Below, in pieces: positions 26,362 to 35,183 of a stretch of DNA of 64,000 nucleotides. The DNA is taken from NCBI RefSeq assembly GCF_014653785.1, contig NZ_BNAS01000002.1, positions 58,756 to 122,755 on the forward strand, given 5' to 3'. This DNA is from Promicromonospora soli (lineage in GTDB: Bacteria > Actinomycetota > Actinomycetes > Actinomycetales > Cellulomonadaceae). Under the pieces are notes generated by a model. It had not been told where the DNA came from and ran no database searches. It was given only the letters and a program-made list of their open reading frames with translations. Each line of letters begins with the position of its first letter. Position 1 is the first letter of the stretch. Both the position numbers and the translations under genes were made by a program.

Positions 26362-27047
26362 CCGAACCCGGGCCGGACAAGGCGGTGCGCGACACCTCGG
26401 CCGAGGACGAGATCGGCTGGAGCGGCGGCATCATGCGGGTGCTCCGGCATGTCACGCGGCTGGTCGAGGTCAACATCCTGTTCCTGCTCGGGACGCTCGC
26501 CGGCGGCGTGATGCTGGGTGTGTGGCCGGCGTTCCGCGCCGCCAGCGCCGTGCTGCTCGACGGCGATCCCGCCGAGTCCCCGTGGCGCCCGTTCTGGCGG
26601 GCCTGGCGGGACGGCTGGCGACGCGCCAACCTGCTCGGCATCCCGTTGTGGGTAGTGGGCGCGGCGCTGCTGTTCGACTCCCTCGTGCTCGCGCAGATGG
26701 ATGGTCCGGCGCGGGCCGCCCTGCAGCTGGGGCTCGTCCTGGTGGGTGCCTGGATCGCCGTCGTGCTGGCCTATTGGCCTCGGGTGGTGCTGCGCTACGA
26801 CCGGCCCCCGCTCGACACCTGGCGCTTCCTGCTCCTGAGCCCCGCACTCGGCCCCGGTGTCGCCCTCGGTGCCTTGGTGGTGCTCGCGGTGTGCGGCCTG
26901 GTGTCGTACGTGATCCCGCTGCTCGGGCTGCTCGCCGGGGTCGCGGTGCCGCTGTGGCTCAGCGGGCGGATGGTCGACGAGCGCCTGCACCGCATCGACG
27001 AGGCCAGCGGTCCGGCCGACGAGGTCAGCCGGCCTCCAGAGGGCTGA
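26358..27047 (+). CDS. YesL family membrane protein (DUF624)
   Basis: This 229-residue protein has about five membrane helices and the conserved DUF624 opening: MRVLRHVTRLVEVNILFLLG then GVWPAFRAASAVLL. YesL proteins are found in many polysaccharide-utilisation operons next to MalFG transporters, but their role is not established. The GTG at 26358 overlaps the GH43 stop (GTGA). Its 3' end overlaps the convergent lacI gene by 23 bases. It is the last gene of the operon beginning at 21693. Confidence 0.85.
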   Translation: MTEPGPDKAVRDTSAEDEIGWSGGIMRVLRHVTRLVEVNILFLLGTLAGGVMLGVWPAFRAASAVLLDGDPAESPWRPFWRAWRDGWRRANLLGIPLWVVGAALLFDSLVLAQMDGPARAALQLGLVLVGAWIAVVLAYWPRVVLRYDRPPLDTWRFLLLSPALGPGVALGALVVLAVCGLVSYVIPLLGLLAGVAVPLWLSGRMVDERLHRIDEASGPADEVSRPPEG

Positions 27048-28110
27048 CCTCGATGCCCTCCACCCGGCCGGGCAGCACGGCCACGGCCTTCTCGCCGTCC
27101 CCCGGTGCGCCGCCGGTCGACTCCCGGCCGACGATCCGCGTGCCGGGCACGATGCGGCGGAACGGCTTCTCCGTGCCGCCGATCCGCTCGACCAGCAGCT
27201 CGACGGCGGTGCGGGCGATGTCGTCGCGGCCCGGGTCCACCGACGAGATGGTCGGCACGGAGTAGCGGACGTCGTCGACGTCGTCGAACCCGATGAGGGC
27301 GACGTCGCCGGGCACGTCGATGCGCCGCGCATGCAGTGCGTGCAGGGCGCCGAGCGCCATGGCGTCGTTCAGGGCGAAGACCGCGTCGATCTCGACCCCG
27401 GAGTCGAGCATGCGGCCCATCGTCTCCGCGCCTGTCGAGCGGTGCCAGAGGCCCGCCTCGCCCACGAGCGCGGGGTCGAGCGGGATACCGGCGTCGGCCA
27501 GCGCCCGCTCGTAGCCGGTCAGCCGCAGCGCCGCCGAGCCGATGACCTCGCCCGCGTGCGCGCCGACGACCGCGATGCGCCGTCGGCCCGTAGCGATGAG
27601 GTGCGCCGTCGCGGCCCGGGCCGCCTCCACGTTGTTCATGGTCACGTGGTCGGCCCGCGCCCCGAAGACACGCTCGCCGAGGACGACGAGCGGGAAGTCG
27701 ACGTCGAAGCGGCCCAGGTCGTCGGGGCCCAGGGCGAGGGGTGAGAAGAGCACGCCGTCGGTAAGGTGCCGACGGCCGCCCGCGAGCACCTCGAGCTCAC
27801 GCGCGCGCTCGGCCCCGGTCTGCTCGATGAGCACAGTCCAGCCGCGCTCGTCGGCGGCGCGGATGACGGAGTCGGCGAGCTCCGCGAAGTACGGCAGCGA
27901 GAGCTCGGGCACGTTGAGGGTGATCATCCCGGTGCGGCGGATGCGCAGGTTCCGCGCCGAGACGTTCAGCCGGTAGCCGAGGTGGTCGATCGCCTCCTCG
28001 ACACGCTGCCGGGTCTCGGCGCGGATGTGCGGGTACCGGTTCACGACGTTCGAGACGGTCTTGACCGAGACTCCGGCGCGCTGCGCGACGTCGTGCATCG
28101 TCACCGGCAT
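27025..28110 (-). CDS. LacI-family transcriptional regulator (arabinan regulator paralog 2)
   Basis: This 361-residue repressor closely resembles that at 4835: the recognition region is VSVKTVSNVVN, and long stretches such as GEAGLWHRSTGAE and FALNDAMALGALHALHARRIDVP are nearly identical. I choose the ATG at 28110 (MPVTMHDVAQ) with GAAGGA upstream; the longer open frame to 28419 overlaps the divergent gene. A class 1 operator (28165-28176) lies 54 bases before its start, so autoregulation is likely. Because the HTHs are almost the same, the two paralogs may compete for the same sites while responding to different effectors; this is inference. Confidence 0.9.
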   Translation of the reverse strand: MPVTMHDVAQRAGVSVKTVSNVVNRYPHIRAETRQRVEEAIDHLGYRLNVSARNLRIRRTGMITLNVPELSLPYFAELADSVIRAADERGWTVLIEQTGAERARELEVLAGGRRHLTDGVLFSPLALGPDDLGRFDVDFPLVVLGERVFGARADHVTMNNVEAARAATAHLIATGRRRIAVVGAHAGEVIGSAALRLTGYERALADAGIPLDPALVGEAGLWHRSTGAETMGRMLDSGVEIDAVFALNDAMALGALHALHARRIDVPGDVALIGFDDVDDVRYSVPTISSVDPGRDDIARTAVELLVERIGGTEKPFRRIVPGTRIVGRESTGGAPGDGEKAVAVLPGRVEGIEVSPLEAG

Positions 28111-28164
28111 GGGTGCACGTCCTTCCGAGGGGGTCGTGGTCAGGGCATCCGGACGCATATACTC

Positions 28165-28176
28165 TACATCGTTGTA
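28165..28176. promoter_or_regulatory. Class 1 operator between lacI and secreted GH43
   Basis: TACATCGTTGTA lies 49 bases before the GH43 start and 54 bases before the lacI start. It is identical to the site at 21534. An AT-rich CATATACTCTACAT stretch adjoining it could hold a -10 element. Confidence 0.7.
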
Positions 28177-28225
28177 GAACCACTCGGCGCAGCCGCCGAC
28201 GATCCGACCACTACGGAGGACAACG

Positions 28226-29602
28226 ATGTCACCACGCAAGCCACTCGCGGCGCTCGGGGCGTTCGCGATCAGTGCCGCCCTGGCCGTCGCGGCGCCGGCG
28301 TCCGGGGCGGTTGCCGGACCGCCCGGCGGGACGACGGCCGGTGCGCCGGGCGGGATCAGCGTCGTCGGCGACACCTCGCCGGTCCACGACCCCGCCCTCA
28401 CCATCGACGACGACGGCACCTGGTGGGTCTACTCGACCGGCCTCCTGAACCGCGAGAACGGCGGGACCGTCCAGATGTGGTCGTCCCACGACGACGGCAC
28501 CACCTGGGCCTACGAGGGCACGGTCTGGGACGAGATCCCCGCCTGGATCGACGAGCACTTCTCGGACGGCGCGCTGCCGGACAACCTCTGGGCTCCCGAG
28601 ATCTACGAGCACGACGGCACCTACTACCTGTACTACTCGGCGTCCCGCTTCGGTACCAACAACTCCCTGACGGCGCTCGCCACGAACACCACCCTCGACC
28701 CGGACGACCCCGACTACGAGTGGGTCGACCAGGGACCGGTCATCACGTCCCCCGCCCCGATCGAGGACGGCAAGACCTTCAACGCGATCGACGCCGGCAT
28801 CGTCACCGGTGACGACGGCACGCCGTACATGGCGATCGGCTCGCACTGGTACGGCATCTTCCTGGTGGAGATCTCCTGGCCCAGCGGCAAGCCCGTCGAG
28901 GGCGCGCTCGAGAACGCCGTCCACCTGGTCGACCGGTTCGCCCCCGGCAACCGTGTCGAGGCCCCGTACATCTACGAGCGCGGCGGCTGGTACTACCTGT
29001 TCGCCTCGTTCGACGCCTGCTGCGCCGGAGCGGACAGCACCTACAAGGTCGTCGTCGGACGGTCCCGCTCGGTCACCGGCCCGTACCTCGACAAGGAGGG
29101 CCGCAACATGGTCGGCGGCGGGGGCACGGTGCTCCTGGAGTCGAACGGCCCGGTGGCCGGCCCGGGCGGCCAGTCCGTGCACGACGGCGTCCTGGCCTTC
29201 CACTACTACGACGGCGCCAACGAGGAGATCCCGTACTTCCCGACCCTTGGCCTGCACCGGATGGCGTGGGAGGACGGCTGGCCCGTGGTGGACCAGACCC
29301 TGGCCGTGCCCTCGATCAGCGCGGAGCCCGATGACGTCGAGGTGGCAGCCGGCGGCCGCGCGGTCTTCCGCACCCAGGCAGCGGGCACGCCCCGCCCGGT
29401 GATCACCTGGGAGGTGTCGGACGACGGCGGTGCCACCTGGCGCGCGCCATCCGGCGGGCAGCCGGCCACGCGAGGCGACGGCAGCTCGGTGCTGACGCTG
29501 CGGGGGGTCACACCGGACCTCGACGGCCTGCGGGTGCGTGCCACGGCGCAGAACGCCGCCGGCCGCACAACCACCGAGGAGGCGACCCTGACGGTCCGCT
29601 GA
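28226..29602 (+). CDS. Secreted GH43 arabinanase with Ig-like domain
   Basis: This 458-residue exported enzyme has a signal peptide (MSPRKPLAALGAFAISAALA then AAPASGA). The GH43 propeller spans about 50-365, with base Asp in PVHDPALTIDDDG, LWAPEIYEHDGTYYLYYSAS, FNAIDAGIVTGDDG, acid Glu in VEAPYIYERGGWYYLFAS and AGPGGQSV. The C-terminal 90 residues form an Ig-like domain ending in DGLRVRATAQNAAG. GGAGGA lies five bases before the ATG. It is similar in its core to the arabinanase at 18943. It is divergent from the lacI paralog and is probably controlled through the shared operator. A structured hairpin follows the stop codon. Confidence 0.9.
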   Translation: MSPRKPLAALGAFAISAALAVAAPASGAVAGPPGGTTAGAPGGISVVGDTSPVHDPALTIDDDGTWWVYSTGLLNRENGGTVQMWSSHDDGTTWAYEGTVWDEIPAWIDEHFSDGALPDNLWAPEIYEHDGTYYLYYSASRFGTNNSLTALATNTTLDPDDPDYEWVDQGPVITSPAPIEDGKTFNAIDAGIVTGDDGTPYMAIGSHWYGIFLVEISWPSGKPVEGALENAVHLVDRFAPGNRVEAPYIYERGGWYYLFASFDACCAGADSTYKVVVGRSRSVTGPYLDKEGRNMVGGGGTVLLESNGPVAGPGGQSVHDGVLAFHYYDGANEEIPYFPTLGLHRMAWEDGWPVVDQTLAVPSISAEPDDVEVAAGGRAVFRTQAAGTPRPVITWEVSDDGGATWRAPSGGQPATRGDGSSVLTLRGVTPDLDGLRVRATAQNAAGRTTTEEATLTVR

Positions 29603-29606
29603 CCTG

Positions 29607-29669
29607 TGTTGTGGGCGCGATCGTTGCGCCTAAAGCGGGCAGGAGGTAGCAACGATCGCGCCCACAACA
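29607..29669. repeat. Structured hairpin repeat, 21-base loop, copy 2
   Basis: Arms at 29607-29627 and 29649-29669 are perfectly complementary over 21 bases, with a 21-base loop beginning GCCTAAAGCGG as in copy 1. Relative to copy 1 one T-A pair is a C-G pair, so structure is conserved through covariation. It lies between convergent GH43 and acylphosphatase genes and ends five bases before the latter's stop codon, a good place for a bidirectional terminator. Confidence 0.85.
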
Positions 29670-29673
29670 GGCC

Positions 29674-29949
29674 TCACCGGATCATGAAGCCGGTGAGGCC
29701 TCGCGGCGCCACCTCGGTCACGTCGACCGAGACGACGACGGCGCCGCGGGGGCCGCGCCGCATCCACCCGAGAACGTCTTCGACCCCCGAGGGCGGCCCT
29801 TCGAGGACCGCCTCGACCGTGCCCTCGGCGGTGTTGCGGGTCCAGCCGGCCACACCGGCGACCGTGGCCTCCCGCTCGAGGAGGTATCGGAAGCCGACGC
29901 CCTGCACCCGTCCGCTCACCACGACGTGCCGTGCAACCAACGTGACCAT
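29674..29949 (-). CDS. acyP: Acylphosphatase
   Basis: This 91-residue enzyme hydrolyses acyl phosphates such as carbamoyl or acetyl phosphate. The catalytic Arg lies in the phosphate loop GRVQGVGFR and the catalytic Asn in GWTRNTAEGTVEAVLEG, giving the full family signature at the usual length. It has no evident link to arabinose use. Confidence 0.95.
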   Translation of the reverse strand: MVTLVARHVVVSGRVQGVGFRYLLEREATVAGVAGWTRNTAEGTVEAVLEGPPSGVEDVLGWMRRGPRGAVVVSVDVTEVAPRGLTGFMIR

Positions 29950-30089
29950 GACGCCATCCTCACCCGACGATCCCGGCGTCGCCTCCGTCGTGCGGGGGGT
30001 GGCCCGTCATCCCTGCGGCGGATCACGCGGCGAGGCCCGCCGTGATGTGCTGGACCTGACAGGCCAGCCGACGTTCCAAGGAGACCGCG

Positions 30090-30776
30090 ATGGACCTCAG
30101 CCTCGCCGAGGAGTACCTGCTCCTCGCGCTCGACGACACGTCGGGCAAGCCGCTGCTCAGCTCGCAGTACCTGCAGTTCGCCCTGGCCGGAGCGTCGGTC
30201 GCCGACCTCACCCTGCACGGTGCGCTCGAGGTGTCCGACGGCGCCGACGGCGGACGGAAGGGCCGGTTCCACGTGACCGGCCGCGCGACGCCGTCGGACC
30301 CGCTGCAGCGCGAGGTGCTCGACCTGATGCACGACCGCAAGCCCAAGGACGCGATCCGGAAGGTGGGGCAGGGCAGCTTTGCCAGGAGGCTTCGCGACTC
30401 GCTGCAACAGGGCCTGGCCGCCCGGGGTGTGCTGCGCGAGGAGCAGGTCAAGATCCTGGGGCTCTTCCCCAGCACCACATGGACGGCGCACGACCCGGCG
30501 CCGGAGGCCGCCGTCCGCAAGCGCGTGCTGGCCGCCCTGACCGGGCGCGCGGACGCGGACGAGCGGACGGCGGCCCTGGTCTCGCTCCTGCTCGCGACCG
30601 ACCTGACCCGCAAGATCTATCCCGACCAGGACCGTCGTGCGCTGAAGCGCCGCGCGAAGGAGATCGCCGAGTCCGAGTGGGCAGGCGCCGCGGTGAAGCG
30701 CGCGATCGACGACGTCAACGCGGCGATGATCGCGGCAACCGTGGCGGCGACGGGCGCAGCCACAGCAGGCAGCTGA
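30090..30776 (+). CDS. GPP34 (GOLPH3-like) family protein
   Basis: This 228-residue protein starts MDLSLAEEYLLLALDDTSGK, the typical opening of bacterial GPP34 proteins, and continues with LAGASVADLTLHGALEV and a helical C-terminal half rich in charged residues. In eukaryotes GOLPH3 binds phosphoinositide; the bacterial role is unknown. AAGGAG lies before the ATG. The gene is convergent with araA, and the palindromic repeat begins three bases after its stop codon. It may be unrelated to sugar metabolism. Confidence 0.85.
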   Translation: MDLSLAEEYLLLALDDTSGKPLLSSQYLQFALAGASVADLTLHGALEVSDGADGGRKGRFHVTGRATPSDPLQREVLDLMHDRKPKDAIRKVGQGSFARRLRDSLQQGLAARGVLREEQVKILGLFPSTTWTAHDPAPEAAVRKRVLAALTGRADADERTAALVSLLLATDLTRKIYPDQDRRALKRRAKEIAESEWAGAAVKRAIDDVNAAMIAATVAATGAATAGS

Positions 30777-30779
30777 CCC

Positions 30780-30950
30780 GACCCTGCTCTGCCGAGGTAG
30801 AACCAGGGCGAGATAGAACCAGGCCGAGATAGAACCAGGCCGATAGAACCGCAGCGAAGTAGGGCTGGAGCGCACCCTTCAGGGGTTCGCTCCAGCCCTA
30901 CTTCGCTGCGGTTCTATCTCGCCACGGTTCTACCTCGGCAGAGCAGGGTC
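30780..30950. repeat. Modular 16-bp palindromic intergenic repeat, copy B
   Basis: The outer arms (30780-30804 and 30926-30950) are perfectly complementary over 25 bases. The inner part (GATAGAACCGCAGCGAAGTA and its complement) makes a long central hairpin. On the left the unit GAGATAGAACCAGGCC recurs with about 16-bp spacing. The unit is the same as in the element at 7602-7755. The repeat fills the whole gap between the convergent GPP34 and araA genes and its last base overlaps the araA stop codon. Confidence 0.85.
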
Positions 30951-32463
30951 AGAGGCCCTGGGCCAGGCGGTAGTACGCCTGGTTGTGGCGGACCTGGTCG
31001 GCGAAGCCGCGACGCGTCGTGTCCTCGTCGATGACGAGGAGCTCGGTGCGCGCGATGTTCGCGAAGACCTCGAACGCCTCGATGCCCGCTGCGGTCGACA
31101 TGACCGTGTGGTGGGCGCCGCCCGCCGTGAGCCACGACTCGGCGGAGATCTCGAACGACGGCCGCGGCTTCCACATCGCGCGGGCGACCGGCAGCTTCGG
31201 CAGGTCGCGCGGCGGGGTGACGACGTCGACCACGTTGGCGGTCAGGCGGAACCGGTCCCGCATGTCCGCGAGCGAGACGACGACGGCGCCCTCCACGGCG
31301 TCGGCCGAGAACACCATGCGCACCGGGTCCTCCTTGCCGCCGATGCCGAGCGGGTGGATCTCGATCCGCGGCTTCGAGGTGGTCAGCGAGGGGCAGACCT
31401 CCAGCATGTGCGCGCCGAGGATCAGCTCGGAGCCCGGGGTGAGGTCGTAGGTGTAGTCCTCCATGAGGCTCGCGCCCCCGGGGAGGCCGAGCCCCATCAC
31501 CTTGGCCGCCCGCACGAGCACCGCCGTCTTCCAGTCGCCCTCGGCGCCGAAGCCGTAGCCCTTCTCCATGAGGCGCTGGACCGCCAGGCCGGGGAGCTGG
31601 CGCAGGGCGCCCAGGTCCTCGAAGTTGGTGGTGAACGCCTTGGCGCCGGCCGCCTCCAGGAACCCGAGCAGCGCGATCTCCTGGCGCGCGGCGTAGCGCA
31701 GGGAGTCGTGCCGGTCGCCGCCGTCCCGCAGCTCGGGAGCGACGTCGTACTTCTCCTCGTACTCCGCGACCACCTTGTCGATGGCGGCCTCCTCGACGGC
31801 GTCCACCGCCGCGACCAGGTCGTTCACGCCGTGCGTGTTCACCGAGACGCCGAACCGCAGCTCGGCCTCCGTCTTGTCGCCCTCGGTGACTGCCACGTTG
31901 CGCATGTTGTCGCCGAACCGCACCAGCTTGAGCTCGTGCGTCGCCGCCCAGCCGGCCGCGCCGCGCACCCAGGTGCCCACCCGGCGCGTGACAGCCGGGT
32001 TGGAGACGTGCCCCACCACCGTCGTCCGCGCGACGCCGAGCCGCGTGGCGATGTACGCGTACTCGCGGTCGCCGTGCGCGGCCTGGTTGAGGTTCATGAA
32101 GTCCATGTCGATGTCGTCCCAGGGGAGCTCGACATTCGCCTGCGTGTGCAGGTGCAGCAGCGGCTTGCGCAGCGCGTCCAGGCCCGCGATCCACATCTTC
32201 GCGGGGCTGAAGGTGTGCATCCACGTGACGACACCCAGCACCTTGTCGTCGCCGTTCGCGTCCAGCATGGCGCGGCGGATCGCAGGCGAGTCCTTGAGGA
32301 CGGGCTTCCACACCACCTTGACCGGCACGTCCGACGACGCGTCCAGCGCGCGGGCGACCTCCTGGGACTGCTCCGCGACCTGGGCCAGGGTCTCCTCGCC
32401 GTAGAGGTCCTGGCTCCCGGTGAGGAACCAGACCTCACGGTCCGCGTAGGGCTTGGTGCTCAT
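30949..32463 (-). CDS. araA: L-arabinose isomerase
   Basis: This 504-residue enzyme converts L-arabinose to L-ribulose in the cytoplasm, the first step of the pathway. The sequence matches AraA throughout: [16 protein letters not shown] at the N terminus, [72 protein letters not shown] and the C-terminal [13 protein letters not shown]. The length is typical. GGAAGGA precedes the ATG, which overlaps the araD stop by four bases. It is the last gene of araB-araD-araA, and its stop codon abuts a long palindromic element that likely ends transcription. Confidence 0.98.
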   Translation of the reverse strand: MSTKPYADREVWFLTGSQDLYGEETLAQVAEQSQEVARALDASSDVPVKVVWKPVLKDSPAIRRAMLDANGDDKVLGVVTWMHTFSPAKMWIAGLDALRKPLLHLHTQANVELPWDDIDMDFMNLNQAAHGDREYAYIATRLGVARTTVVGHVSNPAVTRRVGTWVRGAAGWAATHELKLVRFGDNMRNVAVTEGDKTEAELRFGVSVNTHGVNDLVAAVDAVEEAAIDKVVAEYEEKYDVAPELRDGGDRHDSLRYAARQEIALLGFLEAAGAKAFTTNFEDLGALRQLPGLAVQRLMEKGYGFGAEGDWKTAVLVRAAKVMGLGLPGGASLMEDYTYDLTPGSELILGAHMLEVCPSLTTSKPRIEIHPLGIGGKEDPVRMVFSADAVEGAVVVSLADMRDRFRLTANVVDVVTPPRDLPKLPVARAMWKPRPSFEISAESWLTAGGAHHTVMSTAAGIEAFEVFANIARTELLVIDEDTTRRGFADQVRHNQAYYRLAQGL

Positions 32464-33236
32464 GCCTGTCCTTCCATGTTCTGTTCGGCAGTGGCCGACG
32501 ACGTCGTCGCGGGCTGGCCGTAGACGTTCTGATAGCGGTCGTAGAGGGAGTCGATGTGCTGCTGCTCGATCGGCACGGGCTCGCCGAGCTGGCGGGAGAT
32601 GTGCACGGTGCGGGCAACCTCCTCGACCATCACGGCGGCCTTCACGGCTGCCCGTGCGTCCTTGCCGATGGTGAACGGGCCGTGGTTGCGCATCAGGACC
32701 GCGGGGCTGCGGTGGCCGCTCAGGGTCTCGACGATGCCCCGGCCGATCGAGTCGTCGCCGATGATCGCGAACGGACCCACCGGGACGGGCCCGCCGAACT
32801 CGTCGGCCATCATCGTGAGCACGCACGGCACCTCTTCGCCGCGTGCGGCCCAGGCCGTCGCGTACGTGGAGTGCGTGTGCACCACGCCGCCCACCTCGGG
32901 CATGTGCCGGTACACGTAGGCGTGCGCAGCGGTGTCCGACGACGGCGAGCGCGTGCCGTCCACGAGGTTGCCGTCGAGGTCGCACACCACCATGCCCGCG
33001 GGGGTGAGGTCGTCGTAGGAGACGCCAGAGGGCTTGATGACGAACAGGTCGGCGCTGCCGTCCGGAGCAGCCGGGTTCGGCACACGCTGCGACACGTTGC
33101 CCGCGGTCCAGACCACCAGGTCCCAGCGGGGCAGCTCGGCGTGCAGGTCCGAGACGACGGCGCGGACGCGCTCGACCTCGTCCTGGAGCGCCTGCGGGTA
33201 GTCGGTCAGGGCCTTCATCTCGGTTCTCGCGTTCAT
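32460..33236 (-). CDS. araD: L-ribulose-5-phosphate 4-epimerase
   Basis: This 258-residue class II aldolase-fold enzyme epimerises L-ribulose 5-phosphate to D-xylulose 5-phosphate, feeding the pentose phosphate pathway. [21 protein letters not shown], the zinc-binding [14 protein letters not shown] and the later [13 protein letters not shown] are typical of AraD. It overlaps araB upstream and araA downstream by four bases each, so the three are tightly coupled. Confidence 0.97.
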   Translation of the reverse strand: MNARTEMKALTDYPQALQDEVERVRAVVSDLHAELPRWDLVVWTAGNVSQRVPNPAAPDGSADLFVIKPSGVSYDDLTPAGMVVCDLDGNLVDGTRSPSSDTAAHAYVYRHMPEVGGVVHTHSTYATAWAARGEEVPCVLTMMADEFGGPVPVGPFAIIGDDSIGRGIVETLSGHRSPAVLMRNHGPFTIGKDARAAVKAAVMVEEVARTVHISRQLGEPVPIEQQHIDSLYDRYQNVYGQPATTSSATAEQNMEGQA

Positions 33237-34900
33237 CGGTCGTTCTCCTGCGTCGTGTCTCGGGTCCGGAGCGCGGCGACGGCGGCGTGCTCGATGGCGA
33301 GCCCCGCGCTGTAGCGCTCCAGGAAGGCGGAGAAGCCCGCCACGTCGTCGGCGTCGGGCTCGACGACGTCGAGCGCGGCGTCCGCGAACACCTCGGCGCC
33401 GAGGTAGGCGCCCAGGTCCTGCTCAGGGGCGGCCGCGCCCCGCGCGGACGCCCGGTACGCGGCGAGCACGGCGATGCCCCAGGCGCCGCCCTCGCCCGCC
33501 GTCCGGCCCACGGCCACGGGGGCGCCGAGTGCGGCGGCGAGCAGGCGCTGGGCCACGCCCTCAGTCCTGAACATGCCGCCGTGCGCGAACATCGCGTCCA
33601 GCTCGACCTGCTCCTCGGCCAGCACGCGCATGCCGAGGCTCAGGGTGCCGAACGCGCTGTAGATCTGGGTGCGCGCGAAGTTCGCCAGCGTGAGGCGGCT
33701 GTCGGGGGTGCGGGTGAACAGCGGGCGCCCGGCCTCCAGGCCGGTGATGGGCTCGCCGGACAGGTAGTTGTAGGCGAGCAGGCCACCGCCGTCGGCGTCG
33801 CCGTCCAGCGCGGACCGCAGGAGCGCCCCGAAGACGGCGTCGGGGCCGGCCGGCTGTCCCAGCGCCGTGGCGAACTGGCCGAACATCTCGGCCCAGGCGC
33901 CCAGCTCGCTGGCGCCGTTGTTGCAGTGCACCATCGCGACGAGATCGCCGGCCGGGGTGGTGACCAGGTCCAGCTCCGGGTGCACCCGCTCGAGCGCCTT
34001 CTCCAGGACGACCATCGCGAAGATGCTGGTGCCGGCGCTGACGTTGCCGGTGCGCGGCGCCACGGAGTTGGTGGCGACCATGCCGGTCCCGGCGTCGCCC
34101 TCGGGCGGGCACAGCGGGATGCCCGGTCGCAGCGTGCCGGTCGGGTCCAGGAGCGCGGCGCCCTCCTCGGTGAGAGCGCCGGCGTCGGCGCCGGCCGGCA
34201 GGGCGCGCGGCAGCAGGTCGGCGATGCCCCGGCCGGGACCGCGGTCGGCCACGACCTCGTCGAACTGGGCCAGCATCTGCCGGTCGTAGTCCTTCGTCAC
34301 CGGGTCGATCGGGAACATGCCGGAGGCGTCGCCGACGCCGAGCACCTGCTGGCCGGTCAGGCGCCAGTGCACGTACCCCGCCAGCGTGGTGATGTGCCGC
34401 ACCTGCGGCACATGCGGTTCAGCGGAGAGGATCGCCTGGTAGAGGTGGGCGACCGACCAGCGCAGCGGGATGTTGTGCCCGAACAGGCCGGAGAGCTCGG
34501 TCGAGGCCTGCTCGGTGGTGGTGTTGCGCCAGGTGCGGAACGGCACGAGCAGCTCGTCCGCCTCGTCGAACGCCAGGTACCCGTGCATCATCGCCGAGAC
34601 ACCGATCGCGCCGACGGCGGTGAGCCGCACGCCGTACTGCCGCTCGACGTCGGCCAGCAGGGCGGCGACGGACTCCTGCAGGCCGGACCAGACGGCGTCC
34701 AGCGAGTAGGTCCACGTGCCATCGACGAGCTGGTTCTCCCAGTCGTGGCTGCCGCTGGCGAGCGGTGCGTTGTCCGGACCGACGAGACACGCCTTGATCC
34801 GGGTGGAGCCGAGCTCGATACCGAGGGCCGTCCGACCCTGCTCGATCGCCTCCCGGAGGCCGGTGAGCCGCCCCACTGCTTCGTCTTGCCGCTCCACCAT
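33233..34900 (-). CDS. araB: L-ribulokinase (FGGY family)
   Basis: This 555-residue FGGY kinase should phosphorylate L-ribulose with ATP. The N-terminal nucleotide loop is [15 protein letters not shown], and later [19 protein letters not shown] and a glycine-rich [17 protein letters not shown] match the family. It belongs to the actinobacterial FGGY type rather than to E. coli AraB; its role is fixed by its place in araB-araD-araA. I place the start at the ATG at 34900 ([10 protein letters not shown]), with GGAG nine bases upstream. An open extension of 36 codons runs into the promoter region. A class 2 operator lies about 95 bases upstream. Confidence 0.93.
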   Translation of the reverse strand: MVERQDEAVGRLTGLREAIEQGRTALGIELGSTRIKACLVGPDNAPLASGSHDWENQLVDGTWTYSLDAVWSGLQESVAALLADVERQYGVRLTAVGAIGVSAMMHGYLAFDEADELLVPFRTWRNTTTEQASTELSGLFGHNIPLRWSVAHLYQAILSAEPHVPQVRHITTLAGYVHWRLTGQQVLGVGDASGMFPIDPVTKDYDRQMLAQFDEVVADRGPGRGIADLLPRALPAGADAGALTEEGAALLDPTGTLRPGIPLCPPEGDAGTGMVATNSVAPRTGNVSAGTSIFAMVVLEKALERVHPELDLVTTPAGDLVAMVHCNNGASELGAWAEMFGQFATALGQPAGPDAVFGALLRSALDGDADGGGLLAYNYLSGEPITGLEAGRPLFTRTPDSRLTLANFARTQIYSAFGTLSLGMRVLAEEQVELDAMFAHGGMFRTEGVAQRLLAAALGAPVAVGRTAGEGGAWGIAVLAAYRASARGAAAPEQDLGAYLGAEVFADAALDVVEPDADDVAGFSAFLERYSAGLAIEHAAVAALRTRDTTQENDR

Positions 34901-34995
34901 GGTGGACCGCTCCGTCCTGCCCGCATCGTCGCGAGGCGTTGCTCGTGTAAAAAGTCGTTCGACCGTCCCGGTAAGCCGTTCACCGTCTACGGCGA

Positions 34996-35009
34996 TGTTA
35001 ACGCTCACA
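34996..35009. promoter_or_regulatory. Class 2 operator upstream of araBDA
   Basis: TGTTAACGCTCACA is identical to the chvE site. On the minus strand its end supplies TAACAT, a candidate -10. It is about 95 bases before araB and is the only operator-like site seen in the gap. Confidence 0.7.
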
Positions 35010-35081
35010 CGATACCTAACGACAACTCGGTACCCAACCCCCCGGCCGGGCGGGACGTGCCGCCCGCCCGCCGAGGCGGAC

Positions 35082-35155
35082 GCCGAGGCAGTCGTCCGGC
35101 GAGGTGTTCACCCAGCGCATGCTGGATGGCTACCTCGCCGGACGACTACCTCGGC
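35082..35155 (-). terminator. Long hairpin downstream of GH43_24 gene
   Basis: Arms at 35082-35105 and 35132-35155 pair over 24 bases with a single mismatch, around a 26-base loop. It lies 29 bases after the exo-galactanase stop codon and should separate that operon from araBDA. Confidence 0.75.
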
Positions 35156-35183
35156 AGGCTCCCGCAGGTCGAGGCCCGGCTCG

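Noticed and set aside
28111-28419. 103-residue N-terminal extension of the second LacI paralog
   Set aside because: It overlaps the divergent GH43 gene and its promoter, and the HTH begins immediately after the ATG at 28110.
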